Origin: Marinobacter sp. JH2 | GTDB lineage: Bacteria > Pseudomonadota > Gammaproteobacteria > Pseudomonadales > Oleiphilaceae | Length of the DNA: 64,000 nt | Reading direction: 5' to 3' | Assembly (NCBI RefSeq): GCF_004353225.1 | Contig: NZ_CP037934.1 | Span: 496,001 to 560,000, forward strand | Translations under genes and position numbers: made by a program | Part shown: one piece after another, positions 17,127-26,016 of the stretch | Layout of the letters: every line of letters starts with the position of its first letter | Position numbering within the stretch: position 1 is the first letter of the stretch | The notes under the pieces: generated by a model | The model's database searches: none | What the model was told of the DNA's origin: nothing | What the model saw: only the letters and a program-made list of their open reading frames with translations

Positions 17127-18425
17127 ATGCTGTTTCTCGGGTTTTCCGCCGGGTTGCCGTTCCTGCTGGTGTTTTCTACGTTGAACGCGCGCCTTGCCGA
17201 TGTGGGAGTGGAAACAGCCACCATCGGTTTTTTTAGTTGGCTGGGCATTACCTATTCCATCAAGGTGATTTGGGCGCCGGTGGTGGATCGTCTGAAATTG
17301 CCGCTGTTGGATAAGCTGTTCGGCAAACGGCGAAGTTGGATTTTATTGGCGCAGGCGGGTATTGCGCTGGGTTTGTTCCTGATGGCTACCGTAGACCCCG
17401 TCAAGGCGCCGGAGCTAATGGCGCTTTGCGGTTTGTTGGTGGCATTTTCCTCCGCTACCCAAGACGTGGCGATTGATGCCTACCGCATTGAGATTGCGGA
17501 AGAACGGTTGCAAGCGGCGCTAGCCGGGACCTATATATTCGGTTATCGGCTGGCACTGCTGGTCGCTGGTGCCGGGGCTTTGTATCTGGCGGCGTTCTGG
17601 TCTTGGGAAGTGTCGTATCTGGTGATGGCAGCGCTAGTGGGTGTGGGTGCGTTAACGGTGCTGTTAGCGCGAGAGCCTGAAGTAAATCACTACGCTGCGG
17701 CACAGGATATTGCCCACAAGATTGAAGAAGAAGCGAGCAAAAGAACCCATTTGCCACCGCGGGTGGCTCGTTTCGTGGGTTGGTTTTATGCCGCCATTGC
17801 CGGGCCTTTTGTGGATTTCTTTCGCCGCTATAAGGAACTGGCGATTGCCATTTTGGTGTTGGTGGCGGTTTACCGGATTTCCGACATTGCCATGGGCGTA
17901 ATGGCCAATCCGTTCTATCTGAATTTTATGGGCTTCAGTAAAACCGAAGTGGCCGATGTAACCAAAGTATTTGGTTTTTTGATGACGATTGTCGGTTCAC
18001 TAGTGGGTGGCGTGCTGGTGATGCGCTACGGCGTTCGGCGGATATTGCTGGCGGGTGCGGTGCTGACAGCGGCGACCAACTTGCTGTTCGTCTGGCTGGC
18101 GCAAAACCCGCCGGATTTGGCGACCTTGGCGGTGGTGGTCAGTGCCGATAACCTAAGCGGCGGCATCGCCAATGTGGCGTTGATCGCCTGGCTTTCCAGC
18201 ATGACCAGTGCTTCGTTCACGGCGACTCAATACGCGCTGTTCAGCTCGCTGATGACCTTGCCGGGCAAGTTCCTTGGCGGCTTCTCCGGCATCGTAGTGG
18301 CGAACTTCGGCTACGCCGAGTTCTTCGCCGTGGCCGCAGCCATGGGGGTTCCGGCAATCCTTCTGGTGCTCTACCTCTTCAAACATGCCGCCCGCCTGGA
18401 TGCTTTAGCCCCCGCCAAATCGTAA
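17127..18425 (+). CDS. ampG: AmpG-like muropeptide permease (MFS)
   Basis: AmpG imports anhydro-muropeptides for cell-wall recycling. The protein (432 residues from this ATG) begins MLFLGFSAGLPFLLVFSTL, matching the first membrane segment of AmpG. It has twelve predicted hydrophobic segments and the motif GKRRSWILLAQ in the first cytoplasmic loop. AmpG homologues have 15-25 residues before this segment. Here the frame is open back to a stop at 17049 and encodes plausible residues (LLILLRESVYTYTRW), with GGAG at 17043-17046 but no ATG, GTG or TTG. The true start may be a rare codon (see findings). Confidence 0.85.
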   Translation: MLFLGFSAGLPFLLVFSTLNARLADVGVETATIGFFSWLGITYSIKVIWAPVVDRLKLPLLDKLFGKRRSWILLAQAGIALGLFLMATVDPVKAPELMALCGLLVAFSSATQDVAIDAYRIEIAEERLQAALAGTYIFGYRLALLVAGAGALYLAAFWSWEVSYLVMAALVGVGALTVLLAREPEVNHYAAAQDIAHKIEEEASKRTHLPPRVARFVGWFYAAIAGPFVDFFRRYKELAIAILVLVAVYRISDIAMGVMANPFYLNFMGFSKTEVADVTKVFGFLMTIVGSLVGGVLVMRYGVRRILLAGAVLTAATNLLFVWLAQNPPDLATLAVVVSADNLSGGIANVALIAWLSSMTSASFTATQYALFSSLMTLPGKFLGGFSGIVVANFGYAEFFAVAAAMGVPAILLVLYLFKHAARLDALAPAKS

Positions 18426-18432
18426 GCCGGGG

Positions 18433-19887
18433 TCAGGATGAGCAGCTGATGTTCATGTGCTTGCCCCAATCCGGGGGTGCGGCGGCAAAGCGTTCGTAAC
18501 TGAGATGTTCGTCGAACGGCTTTTCCAACACGTTCAACAGTTCTTTCAGGGGTGCGTAGTCGCCGTTTTGGGCTTCCAGTATCACTTGCTGGGCCAGGTA
18601 GTTGCGCAGGATGTACTTCGGGTTTACGTGGCGCATGGCGTATTCCCGCTCATCGTGGGCGCGGGTTTCTTTTTGTAGGCGCGCTTGGTAGCGCTCCAGC
18701 CATTCGTCTGCGATGCTGCGGTCTACAAATAGGTCCCGAACTGGCCCATGGCCGTGACGATTCAGGTTAGACAGGCCTCGGAAGAAGTGTGTGTAGTCCA
18801 CTTTGTGTTCGTGCAGCATGCTGAAGGTTTCCATGATCAGACTTAGATCGCCTTCGTCGGTTTCTTCCAACCCGAGTTTGCCGCACATGTTGTGTTTGAA
18901 ACGTACGTTGTAGGCGCTTTCGTAATGGCTTAGGCATTGGCGAATGGTGCCTTCGTCCATGATCGGTAAGAGTGCGCTGGCCAGGTACTGACAGTTGGTG
19001 AAGCCCATTTGTGGCTGGCGGTTGTAGGCGTATCGGCCGCCCTGGTCGGTGTGGTTGCAAATATAGCCAGCGTCGAAATCGTCCAGGAAGGCGTAGGGGC
19101 CGTAATCGAAGGTGTCACCGATGATCGACATGTTGTCACTGTTCATCACGCCGTGACAGAAACCGACGGCTTGCCAATCGGCGATGAGCCGAGCCGTGCT
19201 TTCGACCACTTCTTCCAGCCATCGGGCGTGACGTTGCTCTTCGGGGAGGTTGATCAGGTGCGGGAAGTGCAGGCTGATGACGTGCTCCAACAGCGTTTTC
19301 ACCGCTTCCGGGCCTTCGTGATGTGCGGCGAATTCGAAGTGGCCGAAGCGAATGTGGCTTTGGGCCACGCGCATTAAGCTGGCAGCGGTTTCTATGGATT
19401 CTCTGCGCACAGGGTCTTTTGCACTCACCATAAACAGCGCGCGGGTGGTGGGAATGCCCAGTCCGTGCATGGCTTCCGAGCACAGGTATTCCCGAATGGT
19501 GGAGCGCAATACCGCACGACCATCTCCAAAGCGGGAGTAGGGGGTGTTGCCCGCGCCTTTCAAGTGCCAGTCCCAGCGTGTGCCATCGGGCGCAACGGTT
19601 TCCCAGAGCAGCAAACCACGCCCGTCGCCCAGTTCGGGGTTGTAGACGCCGAACTGGTGGCCGGTGTACTTCATGGCAACAGGGTCCATACCTTCCAGTA
19701 ACTCTGCTCCCGCGCCGATTCCGGCCCAGTCGTGCTCATTCTGCACATGAAAGCCCAGCCGTGCGGCAAGCTTGTGGTTGAAGCACACCACTTCGGGTTT
19801 TGATAAAGGCGTGGGCTGCACCCTGCTGTAAAAGCTGTTTGGCAGATCGAGGTAGCGGTGTTCCACTTGGAAGGCGTTGTTGCTCAT
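18433..19887 (-). CDS. selO: SelO family protein AMPylase
   Basis: SelO (YdiU) is a pseudokinase that transfers AMP from ATP to protein side chains and takes part in oxidative stress response. Family signatures: KYTGHQFGVYNPELGDGRG, HLKGAGNTPYSRFGDGRAVL, and FCHGVMNSDNMSIIGDTFDYG. The 484-residue length is typical. The C-terminus ends ISCSS; the Cys stands where eukaryotic SelO carries selenocysteine and is thought to control activity by a disulfide. It converges with the ampG gene, with only 7 bp between stops. Confidence 0.95.
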   Translation of the reverse strand: MSNNAFQVEHRYLDLPNSFYSRVQPTPLSKPEVVCFNHKLAARLGFHVQNEHDWAGIGAGAELLEGMDPVAMKYTGHQFGVYNPELGDGRGLLLWETVAPDGTRWDWHLKGAGNTPYSRFGDGRAVLRSTIREYLCSEAMHGLGIPTTRALFMVSAKDPVRRESIETAASLMRVAQSHIRFGHFEFAAHHEGPEAVKTLLEHVISLHFPHLINLPEEQRHARWLEEVVESTARLIADWQAVGFCHGVMNSDNMSIIGDTFDYGPYAFLDDFDAGYICNHTDQGGRYAYNRQPQMGFTNCQYLASALLPIMDEGTIRQCLSHYESAYNVRFKHNMCGKLGLEETDEGDLSLIMETFSMLHEHKVDYTHFFRGLSNLNRHGHGPVRDLFVDRSIADEWLERYQARLQKETRAHDEREYAMRHVNPKYILRNYLAQQVILEAQNGDYAPLKELLNVLEKPFDEHLSYERFAAAPPDWGKHMNISCSS

Positions 19888-20004
19888 ACATTGGCCCGGT
19901 TTTTGAATCGATAAACTGTAAGCGGCTCAGCTCCGGCTACACAGTTATAGATGAAGTGCCACCGGGCTAAGACTCAACAACAGAGTGCAGAGTGGGGGTG
20001 TCGA

Positions 20005-20808
20005 ATGCAACCGCGACTGGTTGTTTTTACGGATTTGGATGGCACTTTGCTGGATCACCATAGTTATAGCTGGCGTGCGGCCTTACCTGCGCTGGAGCGT
20101 CTGGCAGCGAACGGTATTCCTCTGGTGCTGAATTCCAGTAAAACCTCAGCGGAGATGCGCGTACTGCAGCGTGCCATGAGGGTCAGGGCTCCGTACATTG
20201 CAGAGAACGGAGCGGTGGTGGTGATTTCCGCGGGGTGCCTGGAAAACCGCGAAGAGGAGATCGTGCATTTCGGAGTATCCCATCAGGAGTTAATGCGCAC
20301 GCTTTTGGTGCAGAGGAATGCGGGTGCACGGTTCAGGGGCTTTTCTGACTTGTCTGCTCATGAGGTAGCAAAGCTTTCGGGACTCAAAGAAGGCGAGGCG
20401 GAGCGAGCCAAACAGCGCCTGGGCACTGAACCGCTGCTATGGGATGGAACCGATGCCGAGTTGGCGCAATTCCGCGCGGCGCTTGAGCGTGAGGGCTTGC
20501 GACTGGTGCAGGGCGGGCGCTTTTGGCATGCCATGGGCACCTTTGATAAGGCAAAGGGGGCCCGGTTCTTGCTGAAGCGTTATCAGGAGTGCTTCGGTAA
20601 CGAAACGGTGATCAGCATTGCTCTGGGCGACAGCCCGAATGATCAGAGGATGCTGGAAGAAGCCGATATTCCGGTGGTGATTCGAGGGGTGAACAGTGAC
20701 CAACTGCAGTTTTCGCCCGCCCGGCACGCCATGCGCTCTCTGAACCCCGGCCCTGAGGGTTGGAACGCCTGCGTACTTAACTTGCTATTCGAGTACGGTT
20801 ATCAGTAA
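20005..20808 (+). CDS. HAD phosphatase, MPGP family (glucosyl-3-phosphoglycerate phosphatase)
   Basis: A 267-residue HAD-IIB hydrolase. Motif I is VVFTDLDGTLLDH (Asp10 nucleophile, Asp12), motif II VLNSSKTSAEM, and motif IV SIALGDSPNDQRMLE. It belongs to the mannosyl-3-phosphoglycerate phosphatase group. Because the next gene is a GT81-type glucosyl-3-phosphoglycerate synthase and the third a GH13_18 phosphorylase, the likely substrate is glucosyl-3-phosphoglycerate, giving glucosylglycerate, a compatible solute. ATG at 20005 is chosen over 19951 so that the HAD motif sits near the N-terminus. Only 12 bp separate it from the next gene. Confidence 0.8.
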   Translation: MQPRLVVFTDLDGTLLDHHSYSWRAALPALERLAANGIPLVLNSSKTSAEMRVLQRAMRVRAPYIAENGAVVVISAGCLENREEEIVHFGVSHQELMRTLLVQRNAGARFRGFSDLSAHEVAKLSGLKEGEAERAKQRLGTEPLLWDGTDAELAQFRAALEREGLRLVQGGRFWHAMGTFDKAKGARFLLKRYQECFGNETVISIALGDSPNDQRMLEEADIPVVIRGVNSDQLQFSPARHAMRSLNPGPEGWNACVLNLLFEYGYQ

Positions 20809-20820
20809 AGGAGAGCCGCC

Positions 20821-22044
20821 ATGGGCGACTTTTACCAGAACGGTATAGTGACCACCCTGCACAACCTCGTACGCCGGCCGGTGGAAGACATCGAGGCAGA
20901 CCTGATGCGCTTTCGCGAAACTCGGCCCATGTCGCTGGTGCTGCCGTCTCTGTATTCGGAACTTGAAGGGCCGGCTCTGAAGAATATTGTGCAGGAACTC
21001 TGCAAAGTCCCCTATCTGGATGAGGTGGTGATTGGTCTGGACCGGGCTAACGAGGAGCAATATCGACACGCTCTGGAGTATTTTTCAGAACTGCCGCAGC
21101 CGTTCAAAGTGCTGTGGAATGATGGCCCGAGATTGCGGGCACTGGATTTGAAACTGCGGGAGCAAAATCTGGCACCGACCGAGATGGGCAAGGGGCGGAA
21201 CGTTTGGTACTGCTTTGGCTATGTGCTGGCGTCCGGCGTGGGTGAATCGGTGGCGCTGCACGATTGCGACGTTCTGACCTACTCCCGAGACTTGCTGGCA
21301 CGGCTGATTTACCCGGTTGCTAATCCCGGCTTCAATTATATGTTTTGCAAGGGCTACTACGCCCGAGTGGCGGACAGCAAAATGAATGGTCGGGTGAGCC
21401 GGTTGTTGGTAACGCCGTTGATTCGTGCGCTGAAAAAAGTCTGCGGGCACAGTGATTTTCTTGATTATCTGGACAGCTATCGCTATCCGCTGGCCGGTGA
21501 GTTTTCCTTTCGGACGGATGTCATTAACGATCTTCGCATCCCCAGCGATTGGGGGCTGGAAATCGGCGTATTATCTGAAATGAAGCGAAACTACGCCACC
21601 AACCGTTTGTGTCAGGTGGATATCGCAGATGTTTATGATCACAAACACCAGGAACTGTCGCCGGAAGATGCCAGCCGCGGATTGTCGAAAATGAGCATGG
21701 ACATCTCCAAAGCCCTGTTTCGAAAGTTGGCCACTAACGGTGAGATATTTTCGAGCGAGAAGTTCCGTACCATCAAAGCCAGTTATTTCCGCATTGCCCT
21801 GGATTTTGTTGAAACTTATCAGAACGATGCGGTGATTAACGGCTTGAGTTTTGATCGCCATAAGGAAGAAAAGGCCGTAGAGCTGTTTGCTCAGAATGTC
21901 ATGCACGCCGGTGCCCATTTTCTGGACCACCCTATGGATACGCCGTTCATCCCGAGTTGGAACCGGGTCACCAGTGCGATACCGGACATTCGGGAGCAGC
22001 TGCTGGAAGCGGTAGAGCTGGACAATCAGGAGTTCCGACCGTGA
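20821..22044 (+). CDS. gpgS: Glucosyl-3-phosphoglycerate synthase (GT81-like)
   Basis: A 407-residue GT-A glycosyltransferase. SLVLPSLYSELEGPALKNIV starts the nucleotide-sugar fold, GKGRNVWYCFGYVLA is the acceptor-side loop, and VALHDCDVLTY has the DxD metal site. It should transfer glucose from an NDP-glucose to 3-phosphoglycerate. Family assignment comes from overall pattern and from operon context. GGAG lies 9 bases before the ATG. The stop overlaps the GTG start of the next gene (GTGA), so the synthase and the phosphorylase are translationally coupled. Confidence 0.78.
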   Translation: MGDFYQNGIVTTLHNLVRRPVEDIEADLMRFRETRPMSLVLPSLYSELEGPALKNIVQELCKVPYLDEVVIGLDRANEEQYRHALEYFSELPQPFKVLWNDGPRLRALDLKLREQNLAPTEMGKGRNVWYCFGYVLASGVGESVALHDCDVLTYSRDLLARLIYPVANPGFNYMFCKGYYARVADSKMNGRVSRLLVTPLIRALKKVCGHSDFLDYLDSYRYPLAGEFSFRTDVINDLRIPSDWGLEIGVLSEMKRNYATNRLCQVDIADVYDHKHQELSPEDASRGLSKMSMDISKALFRKLATNGEIFSSEKFRTIKASYFRIALDFVETYQNDAVINGLSFDRHKEEKAVELFAQNVMHAGAHFLDHPMDTPFIPSWNRVTSAIPDIREQLLEAVELDNQEFRP

Positions 22045-23768
22045 CACAAACGCTTGAAAGCCGTTTGGTGGCCATGCTGGAGGTCGTCTATCCAAGTTTG
22101 GATTGCGAGTTTCTGGCGGATCAGCTGCTAGCGGCAATGGGCCTGCAGCCGGATGTTGAAGCACTGTCTCCGGAGCAACAGCGTTGGAGTGAATCCGATG
22201 TGGCGTTGATCACTTATGCTGATACCGTTCAATGCCCAGATGAGAAACCCTTGGAAACTCTGAAACGGTTTTTGGATGGCTATCTGAAGGATGTGGTAAC
22301 GGCAGTGCACATTCTGCCCTTTTTCCCCTACAGTTCGGATGATGGTTTTGCGGTGATGGATTACCTGGCCGTGAATGAATCTCATGGTTGTTGGGGGGAC
22401 GTGGAAGCGATTGCCGGGGATTACAAGCTTATGGCGGACCTGGTGATTAATCACATGTCTGTTCGAAGTCGGTGGTTTGAGAACTTTCGCAAACGTGTGG
22501 GTCCAGGTAAGGATTACTTTGTTGAAGGGAATCCGAAAGACGATCTGAGTCAGGTGGTCCGGCCTCGGACCTCGCCCTTGCTGAATCCGGTTCAGACCGA
22601 CGATGGGGTACGTTATGTATGGTGTACCTTCAGTGAAGACCAGGCAGACCTTAACTTTGCCAACCCGGAGGTGTTGATCGAGTTTGCTGGCATTATCCGC
22701 AACTACCTTGAGCGGGGGGTGATAATTTTTCGGCTGGATGCCGTAGCGTTTTTATGGAAAGAGCCGGGCACACCGTGTATTCATCTGCAGCAGACTCATG
22801 AGCTGGTAAAGATTCTTCGGTTATTGATCGAGCATCACACACCGGATGCCGTTGTGATCACCGAAACGAACGTGCCGAATCGGGAGAACCTGACCTACTT
22901 CGGCAACGCTAACGAAGCTCACGCCATTTATAATTTTTCGTTGCCACCGCTGTTGATCAACACGTTAGTGACCGGTAACTGCCGGCATCTAAAAACCTGG
23001 TTGATGAGCATGCCGCCAGCACAGTTGGGCACCACTTATCTGAATTTTATTGCTTCCCACGATGGTATTGGGCTGCGCCCGACCGATGGGCTTTTGGAGG
23101 AAGAAGAAAAACAGCGCCTGATCAATACTCTGGAATCGTTCGGGGGCCGAGTCTCTTACCGGCGCACCGCCGACGGCCGTAACCAGCCGTATGAATTAAA
23201 TATTGCGTTGTGGGATGCCCTGAAAGGGACGGCCGAGGGCGGCGCAGACCACTGGCAGCTCCAGCGTTTTCTGTGTGCTCACACGGTTATGCTGGCACTG
23301 GAAGGTATTCCTGCTTTTTACATTCACAGTGTGCTGGCCACCGGTAACGATTATGAGCGGGTAGAGCATACCGGCCGGCTGCGTTCCATTAACCGGGGAC
23401 AATGCCAGCTGGACGAGCTCGAGGCGATTCTTGCCGACCCCCTCAGCCATGAAAGCAAGGTTTACCGAGAACTTAGGCGTCTGATCGATATTCGCCGAGC
23501 GCAACCAGCGTTCCACCCCAATGCCACTCAGTTTACCCTCCATTTAGGTTTGAAGTTGTTTGGTTTTTGGCGACAGAGTCAGCGCAGGGAGCAGTCTATC
23601 TTCTGTATCCACAATATCAGTGCCGATGTGCAACCGGTTACCCTGAGCGAAATTAATTTGATTGGCACTGATCACTGGACCGACTTGCTGTCGGGGCAGC
23701 CCATTGATGACCTGAGTGGCGCGATCACGCTTAAACCCTATGAATGCGTTTGGTTGTCGAATTGTTAG
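22041..23768 (+). CDS. GH13_18 sugar phosphorylase (probable glucosylglycerate phosphorylase)
   Basis: A 575-residue member of the sucrose-phosphorylase subfamily. Catalytic residues are visible: nucleophile Asp233 (IIFRLDAVAFLWK), acid/base Glu275 (VVITETNVPN) and Asp341 (FIASHDGIGLRP). HILPFFPYSSDDGF and MADLVINHMS are the usual N-terminal motifs. Phosphorylases of this subfamily act on sucrose, sucrose 6F-phosphate or glucosylglycerate. Sitting in an operon with GpgS and an MPGP phosphatase argues for reversible phosphorolysis of glucosylglycerate to glucose 1-phosphate and glycerate. The GTG start is set by the 4-base overlap with gpgS; the upstream ATG at 21957 lies inside gpgS. Confidence 0.78.
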   Translation: MTQTLESRLVAMLEVVYPSLDCEFLADQLLAAMGLQPDVEALSPEQQRWSESDVALITYADTVQCPDEKPLETLKRFLDGYLKDVVTAVHILPFFPYSSDDGFAVMDYLAVNESHGCWGDVEAIAGDYKLMADLVINHMSVRSRWFENFRKRVGPGKDYFVEGNPKDDLSQVVRPRTSPLLNPVQTDDGVRYVWCTFSEDQADLNFANPEVLIEFAGIIRNYLERGVIIFRLDAVAFLWKEPGTPCIHLQQTHELVKILRLLIEHHTPDAVVITETNVPNRENLTYFGNANEAHAIYNFSLPPLLINTLVTGNCRHLKTWLMSMPPAQLGTTYLNFIASHDGIGLRPTDGLLEEEEKQRLINTLESFGGRVSYRRTADGRNQPYELNIALWDALKGTAEGGADHWQLQRFLCAHTVMLALEGIPAFYIHSVLATGNDYERVEHTGRLRSINRGQCQLDELEAILADPLSHESKVYRELRRLIDIRRAQPAFHPNATQFTLHLGLKLFGFWRQSQRREQSIFCIHNISADVQPVTLSEINLIGTDHWTDLLSGQPIDDLSGAITLKPYECVWLSNC

Positions 23769-23815
23769 CGTGTTGAACCGGTGTGAACCATCGCACGCGG
23801 GGCGGCCCTGGTAGT

Positions 23816-23843
23816 TTGTAATCCCGACACTGGTGGTTATAAT
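23816..23843 (+). promoter_or_regulatory. Sigma-70 promoter of the vgrG module
   Basis: TTGTAA, 16 bases, TATAAT (perfect -10), 55 bases before the vgrG ATG. It suggests the T6SS cassette is transcribed on its own. Confidence 0.6.
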
Positions 23844-23898
23844 CGGCGCAGACTCAGGATGAGTCGGTTTTCACTTTTAAACTTCAGGGATCGAAGTT

Positions 23899-26016
23899 AT
23901 GCCCCAGGCAAGCGGATTGCAGTTTACCGCCCGTGTTGGCGAATTCCCCTCAGACCACTTCGTGGTTGCCAGCTTTGTGCTCACCGAAGGTTTATCCACG
24001 CTCTCCCATGGCCGCTTGAAACTGGCCAGCACCGACCCCGATGTGCAAGCGGCGGATGTGCTGGAGCAGCCGGTTGATCTGGTGGTGTGGCAAGATGGCC
24101 AGCCCCTGCGCCGATTCACCGGCGTGGTGAACGAATTCGTACGAGGCAACACTGGCCACCGCCGCATCCATTACGAAGTCGTGATCCAACCTCCGGTCTG
24201 GCGATTGAGCTTGATGCACAACAGCCGTATTTTCCAGGCCCAGACCACTGATGCCATTGTGCGCACGCTGCTGGAAGAGTGGGGCATTGTGGATACGCTG
24301 TTCGATCTGAAACGCGCCCCGGAAGAGCGGGAATACTGCGTCCAGCACCGTGAAAGCGACCTGAAATTCGTAGAACGACTGGCTGCTGAAGAAGGCTGGC
24401 ACTACCGCTACCAACACGGCAGTGTGGACGGCGAAGAACAACCGGCGCTAGTCATCGCCGACCATCACGGTGATGCGCCCAAATTAGACCCGGTAGAATG
24501 CAACACCAAAGCCGGCGGCAGCACCCAGCGCGCCTGCGTATTCAGCTTCGCTTACGAAGAGCGGGTGCGAGCTTCATCGGTGGCGATGAAAGATTACACT
24601 TTCAAGAATCCTGCCTATGCCCTACTGCACGAGCAGAGCACCGAAGCGAATCATCGCGACGACTACCAACACTACGATTACCCCGGTCGCTACAAAGCCG
24701 ACGCCAGCGGCCAGCCGTTTTCCCAAACCCGGTTAGACGCACTGAGAAACGATGCTTCCGTTGCCAAGGGCAAAAGTAATCGTCCGGATTTTTCAGCCGG
24801 AGCCAAAGTGGAACTGCAAGACCACGACAGCCAAAGTCTGAACCGCGAATGGTTGCTCACCGCCATCACCCACACCGGTAAACAACCGCAAGCGCTGGAA
24901 GAAGAGGGCGGTAGCGAACCCACCAGCTATGCCAACGAATTCACCGCCATTCCCGCCGATAAAACTTGGCGCGCCCTCTGTGAGCACAAACCCATGATGG
25001 ACGGCCCCCAGATAGCCATCGTGACCGGCCCTGAAGGCGAAGAGATTCATTGCGACCAATACGGCCGCGTAAAAGCGCGATTCCCGTGGGACCGCTATTC
25101 AAAGAATGACGAACACAGCAGTGCCTGGTTGCGAGTGTCCCAAGGCTGGGCTGGCGGCCAGTATGGTTTTATGGCTCTGCCAAGAATTGGCAACGAAGTG
25201 ATTGTCAGCTTTCTCGATGGCGACCCGGACCAGCCGATCATCACCGGCCGCACTTACCACGCCACCAACACGCCACCCTACGCACTGCCGGAATACAAAA
25301 CCCGCACCACCCTGAAAACCAAAACCCACAAGGGTGAAGGCAGCAACGAACTGCGGTTTGAGGATGAAGCCGGCGAAGAACAGATCTACGTTCATGCCCA
25401 GAAAGATCTGGACCTGCTTACGGAAAACAACCGTATCGAAGTGATCAAAAACGACAGCCACCTAACGGTGGAGACTAACCAGTTCAACCACGTAAAAGCG
25501 GGTGACAACTGCACTACCGATGGCGAAAGCCGGCTGTCCGTTGGCGCTGATTGTAGCCAGAGCGTTGGCGGTACTTTTCATCAGAAGACTGCTCGAACCA
25601 TGGCCGCAGAAGCCGGCACCGAAGTGCACCACAAAGCCGGTGCCAAGGTAGTGCTGGATGCCGGAGCTGAAATCACCATTTCCGGTGGCGGGAGTTTTAT
25701 CAAACTGGACCCCAGTGGGGTTACGTTGAGCGGGCCGGGGATCAAGATTAACTCTGGTGGGGCGCCGGGGAGTGGTTCAGGCCAGGGGGCTGTTGTTCCA
25801 GAACTACCGCAGATGTTCGAAAATGATGCTGCCGCAGTGCCGCAACCTCCCGCGTTGGCAAGCGTGGGACAGCGTAAGTCAGCCGCACCCGACCAAATAA
25901 ATGTTGAGCAGTTACCGGGCACTGACCGAAAACTGATCATTGATGTCATCGGAGGGAATCTCGAGCGGGATTCAGTTGAGGCTGTTGTTGGAACCGAAGG
26001 GGAGAAAAACGCATGA
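23899..26016 (+). CDS. vgrG: Type VI secretion tip protein VgrG
   Basis: VgrG forms the trimeric spike of the T6SS and carries effectors. The 705-residue protein has the gp27-like part (residues 1-360: RRFTGVVNEFVRGN, YCVQHRESDLKFVERLAAEEGWHYR), the gp5 OB-fold (EIHCDQYGRVKARFPWDR, YGFMALPRIGNEVIVSFLDG) and a repetitive beta-helix needle ending near residue 620 (LDAGAEITISGGGSFIKLD). An 85-residue tail follows with a proline-rich linker, probably an effector-loading extension. No other structural T6SS gene is in the window, so it is an orphan vgrG. Its TGA overlaps the start of the effector gene. Confidence 0.95.
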   Translation: MPQASGLQFTARVGEFPSDHFVVASFVLTEGLSTLSHGRLKLASTDPDVQAADVLEQPVDLVVWQDGQPLRRFTGVVNEFVRGNTGHRRIHYEVVIQPPVWRLSLMHNSRIFQAQTTDAIVRTLLEEWGIVDTLFDLKRAPEEREYCVQHRESDLKFVERLAAEEGWHYRYQHGSVDGEEQPALVIADHHGDAPKLDPVECNTKAGGSTQRACVFSFAYEERVRASSVAMKDYTFKNPAYALLHEQSTEANHRDDYQHYDYPGRYKADASGQPFSQTRLDALRNDASVAKGKSNRPDFSAGAKVELQDHDSQSLNREWLLTAITHTGKQPQALEEEGGSEPTSYANEFTAIPADKTWRALCEHKPMMDGPQIAIVTGPEGEEIHCDQYGRVKARFPWDRYSKNDEHSSAWLRVSQGWAGGQYGFMALPRIGNEVIVSFLDGDPDQPIITGRTYHATNTPPYALPEYKTRTTLKTKTHKGEGSNELRFEDEAGEEQIYVHAQKDLDLLTENNRIEVIKNDSHLTVETNQFNHVKAGDNCTTDGESRLSVGADCSQSVGGTFHQKTARTMAAEAGTEVHHKAGAKVVLDAGAEITISGGGSFIKLDPSGVTLSGPGIKINSGGAPGSGSGQGAVVPELPQMFENDAAAVPQPPALASVGQRKSAAPDQINVEQLPGTDRKLIIDVIGGNLERDSVEAVVGTEGEKNA

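Noticed and set aside
22128..24167. Long minus-strand open frames across the glycoside phosphorylase and vgrG genes
   Set aside because: They mirror well-identified genes on the plus strand and contain no motif; they are composition shadows.
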